A stretch of DNA of 8,711 bases from contig CALKCV010000574.1 in assembly GCA_938083405.1 (NCBI GenBank), positions 1-8,711 on the forward strand. The letters are read 5' to 3'. The translations under genes were made by a program, and so were the position numbers. Under the pieces are notes generated by a model, which worked only from the letters and a program-made list of their open reading frames with translations, was not told the DNA's origin and searched no databases. Numbering within the stretch: position 1 is the first letter of the stretch; the number at the start of each line of letters is the position of its first letter. This DNA is from an uncultured Microcoleaceae cyanobacterium. Its GTDB lineage: Bacteria; Cyanobacteriota; Cyanobacteriia; Cyanobacteriales; Microcoleaceae. Shown here in pieces: positions 1-6,045 of the stretch.

Positions 1-30
1 TTTTGGTTTCTGTTTTCCTGGCCGTTTTAT

Positions 31-228
31 TTACATTTTAGATGTATCCACATCGGGCACGACGTCGGGACGTTCTTTGCCTTCCCAGCCTGGGGGACGC
101 TTAGAGTTGTACCAGGCGATGGAGCCAATGCTTACGGCGGCGATAAAGCCAACTACTAATACTAATGTCGCAGCTATAGGAAAATGGGGAGCGTTTGCTG
201 CTACCTCCATTAAATAGTTAGTCATCAC
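31..228 (-). CDS. psb35: Psb35-like small photosystem II-associated membrane protein
   Basis: Encodes 65 residues with one hydrophobic helix at about residues 17-40 (rich in A, V, I and G), followed by a polar tail. The tail starts with the motif IAWYNSKRPPGWEGKERPD, which I recognise from cyanobacterial proteins annotated as Psb35-related (Ssl2148 in Synechocystis). Psb35 is known to associate with the CP47 assembly module of photosystem II and with high-light-inducible proteins, and to stabilise them in the thylakoid membrane. Two adjacent starts are possible: GTG at 228 and ATG at 225. The AGGAGG ribosome binding site (complement of 235-240) is 6 nt from the GTG and 9 nt from the ATG, so the ATG is probably used and the protein is then 64 residues. 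The gene is divergent from the Pmp3-like gene. Family assignment is from memory of the conserved motif and was not checked by search. Confidence 0.68.
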   Translation of the reverse strand: MMTNYLMEVAANAPHFPIAATLVLVVGFIAAVSIGSIAWYNSKRPPGWEGKERPDVVPDVDTSKM

Positions 229-390
229 AATTAACCTCCTGACAATTTTGTTTTCTTGTTCTACAACAATAGAGTGTTAGCTAGCAAAAAACATCTTTCC
301 AAAGGAAGGTCAGCCCTCTCTACCTTTGGAGAGAGAGAATTTTTGCTGATTATTGAAGATGGAGAATAACTGTTTGGCGATCGCATAAAT

Positions 391-408
391 ATCTATCAAA
401 AGATAGAT
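391..408. repeat. 7-bp hairpin with AAAA loop
   Basis: ATCTATC (391-397) and GATAGAT (402-408) are exact complements around AAAA. It lies just downstream of a HIP1 site in the divergent spacer. It could be an operator or an RNA hairpin. A 7-bp AT-rich match may also be chance. Confidence 0.35.
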
Positions 409-567
409 GCAACTATGGCAGTTTTAGTGTTTTCCTCTATAAAAAAACTCAAAGAAGCCCTCTGTCTGGGCCCCAAAGTTAGTTGCCCTGTAAAGAAATG
501 CAAAAGTGGCGACTTGATGTTAGAATTGGCGACAAAATCTAAACAGACTTCAGTTTAGAACAAGAAA

Positions 568-573
568 AAGGAG
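568..573 (+). promoter_or_regulatory. Ribosome binding site of the Pmp3-like gene
   Basis: AAGGAG lies 7 nt upstream of the GTG start at 581. It decides the start, because no ATG is available that would keep the conserved N-terminus. Confidence 0.8.
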
Positions 574-580
574 AACCATT

Positions 581-739
581 GTGGACATAGTTCGTTTGAT
601 CTGTGCAATTTTTTTACCGCCCCTTGGGGTATTCCTGCAAGTAGGAATAGGTCCAGACTTTTGGATAAATATTCTGCTGACGCTATTGGGGTACATTCCC
701 GGGATAATTCATGCAGTTTGGGTAATTGCTAGAAAATAA
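581..739 (+). CDS. Pmp3/YqaE (UPF0057) family small membrane protein, GTG start
   Basis: A 52-residue protein beginning MDIVRLICAIFLPPLGVFLQ, with a GTG start. It has the classic Pmp3/YqaE layout of two hydrophobic helices. The first (about residues 4-22) carries the FLPPLGVFLQ motif. The second (about 29-50) carries the ILLTLLGYIPGIIHAVWVI motif. Length is typical for the family, about 50-55 residues. An AAGGAG ribosome binding site at 568-573 lies 7 nt before the GTG, which fixes the start. In yeast and plants, members affect membrane potential and salt or cold tolerance. In bacteria the role is poorly defined and usually linked to stress. The gene stands alone and is followed by overlapping hairpins. 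It is short and uses GTG, so automatic callers may skip it. Family call is confident; function is inferred from the family. Confidence 0.9.
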   Translation: MDIVRLICAIFLPPLGVFLQVGIGPDFWINILLTLLGYIPGIIHAVWVIARK

Positions 740-783
740 GCATAAGTTGGTAATTGGGCAATTACCCAAAAGGCAATTACCAA
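717..783 (+). terminator. Overlapping hairpins at the 3' end of the Pmp3-like gene
   Basis: Several mutually exclusive pairings share one sequence. TTTGGGTAATTGC (717-729, inside the last codons) is complementary to GCAATTACCCAAA (758-770). GGTAATTG (749-756) pairs with CAATTACC (759-766). TTGGTAATTG (747-756) pairs with CAATTACCAA (774-783). No U-tract follows, so this is not a textbook intrinsic terminator. It may be a 3' stabilising structure, or a degenerate set of repeated TTGGTAATTG units. Confidence 0.45.
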
Positions 784-1089
784 TATAGTTCGATTGCGTC
801 ATTGAGAGCCAGCGGATTGTCATTCCCTAGTAACCAGATAATAAAAACTCAAGACGAAGTGGGTTTATGCAGGGAGCATCTCAGTTTCGATCTTGCCCGC
901 GAATTAGACCCATGCGTGTCAGTGGTCAGTTGGAACGTTGCTAGTGGGACGACCAACAACGTTCCAACTGACCACAAAAAAAGCAGGCATTGATTTTTTG
1001 TTATTTTTACTTCGATGAGATTCTCCCGTTTATGCAACTTTACTTCGTCTTATTTTAGCGATCGTAATAGCTTAATTCAATATTAATTT
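740..1089. other. Gene-free stretch between Pmp3-like and mscS-like genes
   Basis: These 350 bases contain the hairpins at 747-783, a perfect 19-bp inverted repeat (922-975), and an AT-rich segment (about 990-1089) that should include the promoter of the MscS-type gene. The open frame at 754-993 runs through both repeat structures, lacks a ribosome binding site and resembles no family I know, so I treat the stretch as non-coding. No clear -35/-10 pair and no Shine-Dalgarno sequence for the downstream gene is visible. Confidence 0.55.
922..975. repeat. Perfect 19-bp inverted repeat with 16-nt spacer
   Basis: GTGGTCAGTTGGAACGTTG (922-940) is exactly reverse-complementary to 957-975, around a 16-nt spacer (941-956). 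The left arm overlaps a heptameric near-tandem, GTCAGTG GTCAGTT (918-931). The right arm is followed by an A-tract (976-980). This could be a strong RNA hairpin, or a non-autonomous repeat (MITE-like or STRR-derived). It codes for no transposase. Confidence 0.6.
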
Positions 1090-1995
1090 ATGAATGACAT
1101 AATTCAAACAGTTTACAACAGCGTGCAAGATTTAGTGGGCAGCGGCGTTAAAGTAATACCGGCTGTATTAATAGCGCTAGTTATTATTTTCCTAACCCGC
1201 TACGCCGCTGAATTTACGCAGAATTTGAGCAACCAAATAGGCAAGCGGACTCTGCAAAGTAAATCCCTGCAATTATTGCTCTCAAAAACAGCATTGGTAC
1301 TAACCTGGGTAATAGGAGTTACTCTTGCCTGCGTAATAGCTTTTCCCGGTTTAAGATTGGGAGATATTATTGCCACATTAGGACTAGGTTCTGTAGCCGT
1401 CGGTTTTGCCTTCCAAGATATCTTTAAAAACTTTCTGGCTGGAGTCCTGATTTTATTACAAGAGCCATTTAGAATCGGCGATCAAGTAATTATTGAAAAC
1501 TACGAAGGTACCGTAGAACAAATAGACATTAGAACTACCAAAATAAAAACCTATAAAGGCGAAAAAGTAATCTTGCCCAATGCCACGGTATTTACCAGCG
1601 CGGTACAAGTACGGACTGCTTATGGCAAGAGACGGACGGATTTAGCCGTGGGTGTAGATTACAATACTCCCCTATCTCAAGCATCGGACATTTTACAGAA
1701 AATAATCGGCCAGATCGAGGGTGTTTTGAGCGATCCTGCGCCGGAAATAGACTTGGTAAATTTCAACGATAGCTCTATTGATTTCCTAGTTCGTTATTGG
1801 ACTGCGGCGGAACAAAAAGATGTAAGGCGAATTCAAACTAAGGCAATTTTAGCTATTAAAAAGGCTTTGGACGATGCGGATATTAGTATTCCTTATCCCA
1901 TCAGGACTCTTTATTTCTACGACCAAGACAAATACAGCGATTATCTTCCTGCTAATGGGAATCAGAAGGAGTCATCTGCTGGGGAACAAAGTTAA
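1090..1995 (+). CDS. Small-conductance mechanosensitive channel (MscS family)
   Basis: A 301-residue MscS-type channel, close to the length of the minimal E. coli MscS (286). Predicted helices lie at about residues 22-38 and 64-86, followed by the pore-lining third helix (about 92-124), which holds the family signature GLGSVAVGFAFQDIFKNFLA. The beta domain follows (about 125-175, with EPFRIGD, EGTVEQIDIRTT and PNATVFTSAV), then the alpha/beta cytoplasmic domain to about residue 275, ending in a polar tail. MscS channels open under membrane tension and release solutes during hypo-osmotic shock. Cyanobacteria usually carry several paralogues, so a specific role cannot be read from sequence. An in-frame TAA at 1084-1086 lies just upstream, making ATG 1090 the first possible start. 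No Shine-Dalgarno sequence is visible. The gene is followed by a long hairpin shared with the convergent neighbour. Confidence 0.92.
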   Translation: MNDIIQTVYNSVQDLVGSGVKVIPAVLIALVIIFLTRYAAEFTQNLSNQIGKRTLQSKSLQLLLSKTALVLTWVIGVTLACVIAFPGLRLGDIIATLGLGSVAVGFAFQDIFKNFLAGVLILLQEPFRIGDQVIIENYEGTVEQIDIRTTKIKTYKGEKVILPNATVFTSAVQVRTAYGKRRTDLAVGVDYNTPLSQASDILQKIIGQIEGVLSDPAPEIDLVNFNDSSIDFLVRYWTAAEQKDVRRIQTKAILAIKKALDDADISIPYPIRTLYFYDQDKYSDYLPANGNQKESSAGEQS

Positions 1996-1996
1996 A

Positions 1997-2042
1997 TTTT
2001 TAAGGGATGTTTAAAGTCTTGACTTTAAGCATCCCTTAAAAA
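1997..2042. terminator. Long hairpin between convergent genes, likely bidirectional terminator
   Basis: Arms 1997-2018 and 2021-2042 pair over 22 positions with a single G-T wobble (T2010 with G2029). The GGGATG core is flanked by T5 on the left and A5 on the right. It starts just after the MscS-type stop codon and ends 8 nt before the stop codon of the convergent small gene, exactly where a two-way terminator is expected. Confidence 0.75.
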
Positions 2043-2050
2043 GGATAATT

Positions 2051-2305
2051 TTATAAATCGCTTTTAGTCTCGGGAGCAATTTCAATAGCTCCCATTTCTG
2101 CCGCCATCTGCTGGTCGGTAATTAAATCGCTAAAAGAATCCAAATCTACGCCTATATTTTTACAAGCTTGTTTTAGAGCCTGGCGAAATTCCTCAACATT
2201 TTCGCCATAGCCGCATTGCCCTGCAGCAGTTTTTACCCCTTGTTTGGCATTAGCTTTAGCACAATCAATGAGCTCGACTCCTTCGAGACGTTTTGATGCT
2301 GTCAT
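2051..2305 (-). CDS. Small conserved-type hypothetical protein with three cysteines
   Basis: An 84-residue soluble protein of unknown function. It has no signal peptide and no membrane helix. Three cysteines lie at residues 15, 31 and 48 (contexts LIDCAKAN, AGQCGYG and KQACKNIG), spaced 16 and 17 apart. The N-terminal half is Ala/Lys-rich and probably helical, and the C-terminus is acidic. The even cysteine spacing could suit metal binding or redox bonding, but no known motif such as CxxC is present. A clear GGAGG ribosome binding site (complement of 2313-2317) lies 7 nt before the ATG, which strongly supports a real gene. It is convergent with the MscS-type gene and divergent from the exchanger remnant. 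It feels like a cyanobacteria-restricted family, but I cannot name one. Confidence 0.75.
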   Translation of the reverse strand: MTASKRLEGVELIDCAKANAKQGVKTAAGQCGYGENVEEFRQALKQACKNIGVDLDSFSDLITDQQMAAEMGAIEIAPETKSDL

Positions 2306-2424
2306 AATTTTTCCTCCAATTTAATCAAAAATAAGCGAAACCCAAAAAATAGATTTATCGGTCAATTTCAGTATATCATTCTTCAGCCAATAGTGCCGGA
2401 TTACCAACTACCAATCAGCAAATT

Positions 2425-2735
2425 ATGAAGTTATTTTGGTGGTTAATAGTGTTGTTGATATCTGTAGGGGCGGCCCATTGGGGTTGGGAGCAAATAGCCG
2501 ATCCGCTACAAAAACTGCGCCGTCAGTGGGGACTAACTGAAACTGCCGGGGCTGCTTTTGTCGCCCTTGCCACGGCAAGTCCAGAAATTGGGACCAATAC
2601 AGCCAGCGCCGTGCAAGGTTTTTCGGATATCGGACTGGGCAACTTGCTCGGTTCAAATATCATTTCTGTATTCTAGCAGCAGTTTTCACCATACCCGCCC
2701 CCTGGCGCGGACTTCAACCAAATCGGTTTTCTTAA
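2425..2735 (+). pseudogene. Decayed CaCA-family Na+/Ca2+ exchanger (N-terminal remnant plus a short internal remnant)
   Basis: The first 83 codons read well as the N-terminus of a sodium/calcium exchanger: a hydrophobic first helix, then ATASPEIGTNTASAV, then GLGNLLGSNIIS, which match the first alpha-repeat with its Pro-Glu and Gly-Ser-Asn motifs. Reading stops at TAG 2674-2676. From about 2673, in another frame, codons read LAAVFTIPAPWRGLQP (to 2720), which resembles a later part of the same type of protein. That frame ends at TAA 2733-2735, inside the 3' end of the convergent exchanger gene. So the segment between GSNIIS and TIPAPW, and everything after GLQP including the second alpha-repeat, is missing. 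Family members are usually over 300 residues. The remnant cannot form an antiporter, which needs both alpha-repeats. It may still be transcribed. No Shine-Dalgarno sequence is visible. Confidence 0.8.
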
Positions 2736-3751
2736 CTTACAAACAACATCAAAACTCCGCCAATATATAGAAGCAACACGAGAAAACTCTCAAAACCAAT
2801 ATTTCCCACGCCGTGTTCTTCCCGGCGCAACAAACCCATGACTAAAACCCCAGTCATTAAAATAGTTAAGGAAACCGAGAAAAGGTTAGAGTTGGTCATG
2901 GCGTGATAGATGGAACCGTCGCGATAGGCAATATCGGAAAAAGCTACAAACAAAACGTCGAAGCTATTGCCGCCGATAATACCTCCCACCGCTAGGGTTA
3001 GGGCACCTTGTCTGACGGCTGCTACTGAAGTTACTAACTCTGGGAGGGAAGTTGCGACGGCGGTAAATAAAGCTCCCACTACGGTTTCGCTAAGGCCGCT
3101 TTGCTCGCAGATCGCTATTCCAGATCGCGACACTACATAACCGGCTACGCCAATTATTGCTGCTAAGATAAAAAAGCGCAGCAAAATTTGGCTTAAGTCG
3201 CCTTCAACGGCAGACTCGTCGGGTTCGTCGAGGTTGGTTTTGGAGGTTTTTTCCGGTCTCCACATGGGAGTAGTTTTGGCTTTGTTTATCAAACCCAGGC
3301 CAAAAACATAGGTAGCGATGAGTGCTATGGAAGCGGGATGAATGGCAAATAGATTGACTTCGGGACTTGTTGTCGCCAGCAGGGGTATTGCTAAGAGGCT
3401 GACGAGGAGGGTTCCTTGGAGTAAATTGGCAACGGAGGCTGCGGCGTGTTCTAGGTTGGCTCGGGGATAGGCGATATCGGCCACTGCCAGGAATGCCGTT
3501 TGAGCTGCGATGCCGCCGATGGCGTTAGCGATCGCTAGCTGGGGATGACCGGTCCAGGCGGCGCTTACGGAGGTAACGATACCGGGTAAGGAGGTACTGC
3601 CGCCCAAAAATAACGCCCCCACTACGGCTTCGCCCCAACCGGTTGCATCTGCTAGGCGATCGGCTGTTTCGGTCATTTTCGTGCCGACTAAGGCAATAGC
3701 GGCGGTGGCTAATAGGAAGACACCTATATTTATGATGATAGTGTTGGACAT
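2732..3751 (-). CDS. Sodium/calcium exchanger family integral membrane protein (CaCA)
   Basis: A 339-residue multi-helix protein of the cation/Ca2+ antiporter superfamily, with two inverted halves. Alpha-repeat 1 is near residues 44-92 (GGSTSLPGIVTSVSAA, then NAIGGIAAQTAFLAVAD). Alpha-repeat 2 is near 222-273 (ATSLPELVTSVAAV, then GGIIGGNSFDVLF). A polar cytoplasmic loop lies at about 160-185. Family members exchange Ca2+, or another cation, for Na+ or H+ across the membrane. The second repeat has the usual Glu (238) and an Asn-Ser-x-Asp motif (262-265). The first has Gly57 at the usual Glu position and Gln84 in place of an Asn, so ion choice may differ from classic exchangers. No Shine-Dalgarno sequence precedes ATG 3751. 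The upstream 235-bp spacer holds a tandem repeat. The stop overlaps the neighbouring exchanger remnant. The family is certain; the transported ion is not. Confidence 0.9.
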   Translation of the reverse strand: MSNTIIINIGVFLLATAAIALVGTKMTETADRLADATGWGEAVVGALFLGGSTSLPGIVTSVSAAWTGHPQLAIANAIGGIAAQTAFLAVADIAYPRANLEHAAASVANLLQGTLLVSLLAIPLLATTSPEVNLFAIHPASIALIATYVFGLGLINKAKTTPMWRPEKTSKTNLDEPDESAVEGDLSQILLRFFILAAIIGVAGYVVSRSGIAICEQSGLSETVVGALFTAVATSLPELVTSVAAVRQGALTLAVGGIIGGNSFDVLFVAFSDIAYRDGSIYHAMTNSNLFSVSLTILMTGVLVMGLLRREEHGVGNIGFESFLVLLLYIGGVLMLFVS

Positions 3752-3846
3752 TTATTACAAATCGAGTTTTTGTCTTTCTCGATCGTAACTCAATCTGGGG
3801 ATTTTTGAGTTGGCATTAATAATTGCGGCCTTGGGGCCTGGGTAAG

Positions 3847-3879
3847 TAATTAATAATTAATAATTAATAATTAATAATT
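3847..3879. repeat. Heptanucleotide tandem repeat TAATTAA, 4.7 copies
   Basis: Four exact TAATTAA units (3847-3874) followed by TAATT (3875-3879). A related TTAATAATTG occurs nearby on both sides (3815-3825 and about 3911-3920). Heptamer arrays of this sort are the short tandemly repeated repetitive (STRR) sequences known from filamentous cyanobacteria. It lies between the receiver-kinase stop and the exchanger start, about 100 bp upstream of the latter, so length variation could alter spacing in the exchanger's promoter region. Confidence 0.85.
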
Positions 3880-3986
3880 GTCGGACGTTTCGTCAGGGTT
3901 GCGATAAAGCGTTAATAATTGTGCCGTCCGCGAAAAAATGTTCAAACAAAAATTCCGTCGGCCGCGACTACTTAAATCCAGTTCTG

Positions 3987-5411
3987 CTAAATGGGCCGCT
4001 CCACTGGAAAACTAATTACAAATTCTGTCCCCTCGCCTAGTTGAGTATTAACTTCTATTGTACCGCCATGCTTTTCGATAATTTGGTAGCAAATAGAAAG
4101 TCCTAAACCAGTACCTTTACCCGGTGCTTTGGTTGTGAAAAACGGATCGAATATTTTAGCGCGTGCGTCCTCCGGTATGCCCGGTCCGTTGTCGGCTATG
4201 CGGACAAAAACATGAGGAATAGGGGTTATATTTTCTTGAGAATTAGTTTCTTTAGCAATATTTTTTTTATCTGCGATTTTCGTTATAATTGTAATAGTAG
4301 GAACTGCTGGGAAGCAACAATAATTACTATTTTCTATCGCTGGTTTTTTTCGCGCTGCTTCTAGAGCATCGATCGCGTTTAGCAGCAAGTTAATAAACAC
4401 TTGATTTAAGTTTCCTGGATAGCAAGTTACCTCCGGTAAGGAACCATATTCTTTCTTAACTTTAATCTCTGGATGCCCGGGCTTTGCATTTAGCCGGCTT
4501 TGCAAAATCATCAGAGTATTCTCAATTCCTTCGTGGATATCTACTGGCTTCATTTCTGCTTCATCTAAACGAGAGAAATTTCGCAAGGAATTTACTATAG
4601 CCCCGATCCTATCTGCCCCTACTTTCATCGAATCTAATAATCGAGGCAAGTCTTGGGCTATAAAGTTCAATTCAATATCTTCCGCTTTATCTTCAATTTC
4701 TGCCATCGGTTCCGGGTAATATTTTTGGTAAAGTTCGAGTAGTTCTAATAAGTCTCGAACGTATTCTTTGGCATGAGGAATATTGCCGTAGAGAAAACTT
4801 ACTGGATTATTAATTTCATGGGCAACGCCGGCTACTAATTGACCGAGGCCAGACATTTTTTCGGTTTGAATCAGTTGGGCTTGGGTTTGTTGTAATTCTT
4901 CGATCGTATTTTCGAGTTCGTTGGCTTTTTCTATTAAGCGATCGTTAGCTTTTGTTAATTCTTTCGTTCGTTGTTCGACCCTAATTTCTAGTTCTTCGTT
5001 AGCTTTTGCCAGTTCTGCTTGGTGGGCGTTGGCAGCTAGAGAATATCTAATGGAACGTTCTAACAAAAGACTGTCCATAGAAGCTTTGACTAAATAATCT
5101 GCGGCCCCGGCATTCATGGCTTCGATGTCTATTTGGCGATCGTTTTGACCGGTCAGCAAAATCATGGGTGCTTTGCAACCTTTGTCAATAGCTTTTCTTA
5201 ATAGTTCGAGTCCGTTACGTTCCCCCAGACGGTAGTCTAGCAAGTAAACATCGTGCTTTTGTTGCAATATTATTTCTAGGGCTAGATCGTAATTACCCAT
5301 CCAATCTATTTCTATCTGCCAGCCTCGAATTTCTTCTAGTAAATCGCTGGTAATAATATAATCGTCTTCGTCGTCATCGACTAACAAGATTTTAATTAAC
5401 TCTTTATCCAT
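3987..5411 (-). CDS. Receiver domain-histidine kinase (REC-coiled coil-HisKA-HATPase)
   Basis: 474 residues in an inverted hybrid order. The receiver (about 5-123) has the acidic cluster D13/D14, phosphoacceptor D59 in YLLDYR, T87 and K109. A long heptad coiled coil follows (about 126-185). The dimerisation/phosphotransfer domain has H198 in VAHEINNP. The ATPase domain has an N-box with N345 in LLLNAIDAL, a G1 box DNGPGIP at 407-413, and an F/G2 region FDPFFTTKAPGKGTGLGL (421-438). All catalytic motifs are intact, so it should autophosphorylate in response to phosphorylation of its own receiver. It is cytoplasmic with no membrane segment. The N-box to G1 linker is long, with a polar stretch at about 382-400. 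It is third in a same-strand series with the Rcp1-like regulator and PAS kinase, 158 bp after the former. No Shine-Dalgarno sequence is visible, and a TATACT-like -10 (complement of 5424-5429) might give it its own promoter. Confidence 0.93.
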   Translation of the reverse strand: MDKELIKILLVDDDEDDYIITSDLLEEIRGWQIEIDWMGNYDLALEIILQQKHDVYLLDYRLGERNGLELLRKAIDKGCKAPMILLTGQNDRQIDIEAMNAGAADYLVKASMDSLLLERSIRYSLAANAHQAELAKANEELEIRVEQRTKELTKANDRLIEKANELENTIEELQQTQAQLIQTEKMSGLGQLVAGVAHEINNPVSFLYGNIPHAKEYVRDLLELLELYQKYYPEPMAEIEDKAEDIELNFIAQDLPRLLDSMKVGADRIGAIVNSLRNFSRLDEAEMKPVDIHEGIENTLMILQSRLNAKPGHPEIKVKKEYGSLPEVTCYPGNLNQVFINLLLNAIDALEAARKKPAIENSNYCCFPAVPTITIITKIADKKNIAKETNSQENITPIPHVFVRIADNGPGIPEDARAKIFDPFFTTKAPGKGTGLGLSICYQIIEKHGGTIEVNTQLGEGTEFVISFPVERPI

Positions 5412-5509
5412 TTTTATCTGTTTAGTATAATGATGTTTTTATTGCTTTTTGTAAGTGCCTAAAAAACGCTTTTTTTTGTTAATATTTCAATCATATTTGT
5501 TGGCCTAAT

Positions 5510-5530
5510 CCCCTTCTTTTTAAGAAGGGG
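5510..5530 (-). terminator. 9-bp hairpin after the Rcp1-like gene
   Basis: CCCCTTCTT (5510-5518) and AAGAAGGGG (5522-5530) are exact complements around TTT, about 40 nt past the stop of the response regulator gene. No U-tract follows on the transcribed strand, so termination may be partial. This would allow some read-through into the receiver-kinase gene. It may alternatively be one copy of a dispersed repeat. Confidence 0.5.
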
Positions 5531-5569
5531 TGAAACCTTAATTATTAAATTGCCAAATCGTTTAATACT

Positions 5570-6016
5570 TTATTCTGGTAAGGCAACAATTTCAAACCAA
5601 TACTTGCCCAAATGTTTCATCAACTCAACTAAAGAATCAAAAGTCACTGGCTTGCTAATAAAAGAATTAACTCCTAAATCGTAGGTGCGATAGATGTCTT
5701 CTTCTGCTTTTGATGTAGTTAATACTACTACGGGTATTTGCCTGAGATTCGGATTGGATTTAATTTCTTTAAGGGCTTCCCGGCCGTCTTTTTTGGGCAT
5801 ATTTAAGTCTAGTAACAGCAGTTTTGGTCGGGGGGAATTATCGTGGTTTTCATACTTGCCGCGACGGCACAAATAGTCCATCAGTTCTTCGCCATCTTCG
5901 ACAAAGTGGAGGTCGTTTGCCAAGCGGCTTTCTTCTAAGGCTTCCTCCATCATTAGGCGATCGTCTGGATCGTCATCTGCTACTAAGATAGTAATAGGTT
6001 CTGCTCTTTCTTTCAT
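5570..6016 (-). CDS. Single-domain response regulator, Rcp1/CheY-like
   Basis: 148 residues forming a stand-alone receiver. Acidic pocket D14-D16 lies in LVADDDPDD, phosphoacceptor D70 in LLLLDLNMPKKDG, T100 in VVVLTTS, and K122 in FISKPV. The DDDPDDRLMMEEAL start, the extra loop carrying FVEDGEELMDYLCRRGKY, and the KYWFEIVALP tail are hallmarks of the Rcp1 group, the partner regulators of cyanobacterial phytochrome-type kinases. There is no output domain, so it would act as a phosphate shuttle or through protein contacts. An AAGGAG ribosome binding site (complement of 6025-6030) 8 nt before ATG 6016 fixes the start. It lies 151 bp after the multi-PAS kinase, whose dimerisation domain is of the Cph1 type. 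That pairing supports direct phosphotransfer, though this is inference from gene order and family. Confidence 0.94.
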   Translation of the reverse strand: MKERAEPITILVADDDPDDRLMMEEALEESRLANDLHFVEDGEELMDYLCRRGKYENHDNSPRPKLLLLDLNMPKKDGREALKEIKSNPNLRQIPVVVLTTSKAEEDIYRTYDLGVNSFISKPVTFDSLVELMKHLGKYWFEIVALPE

Positions 6017-6045
6017 TGCTTTTTCTCCTTTGTTAGACAGTTTCG

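Larger units (their letters stand above)
229..580. other. Divergent intergenic region between psb35-like and Pmp3-like genes
   Basis: These 352 bases must hold the 5' signals of both flanking genes. Visible structure: an 8-bp inverted pair TCCAAAGG (298-305) / CCTTTGGA (323-330); a 7-bp hairpin ATCTATC-AAAA-GATAGAT (391-408), which could be an operator or leader hairpin; a HIP1 site at 377-384; and a 6-bp inverted pair CTAAAC/GTTTAG (539-544, 553-558) just ahead of the Pmp3-like ribosome binding site. No convincing paired -35/-10 promoter was found by eye. A 47-codon open frame at 415-558 has no ribosome binding site and was not accepted as a gene. Confidence 0.5.

Noticed and set aside
415..558. 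47-residue plus-strand frame upstream of the Pmp3-like gene
   Set aside because: It lacks a Shine-Dalgarno sequence, covers the likely leader or promoter of the next gene, and its product resembles nothing I know.
922..975. Insertion sequence ends
   Set aside because: Only 16 nt separate the arms, there is no transposase, and no flanking target duplication is visible.
754..993. 79-codon open frame on the plus strand
   Set aside because: It begins inside the hairpin cluster, runs through the 19-bp inverted repeat, has no ribosome binding site and no recognisable family features.
849..1037. 62-codon open frame on the minus strand
   Set aside because: It overlaps the same inverted repeat in antisense, with no ribosome binding site and no familiar motifs.
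3847..3879. Tandem repeat considered as part of a CRISPR array
   Set aside because: The 7-bp units are contiguous with no spacers, and there are no cas genes nearby.
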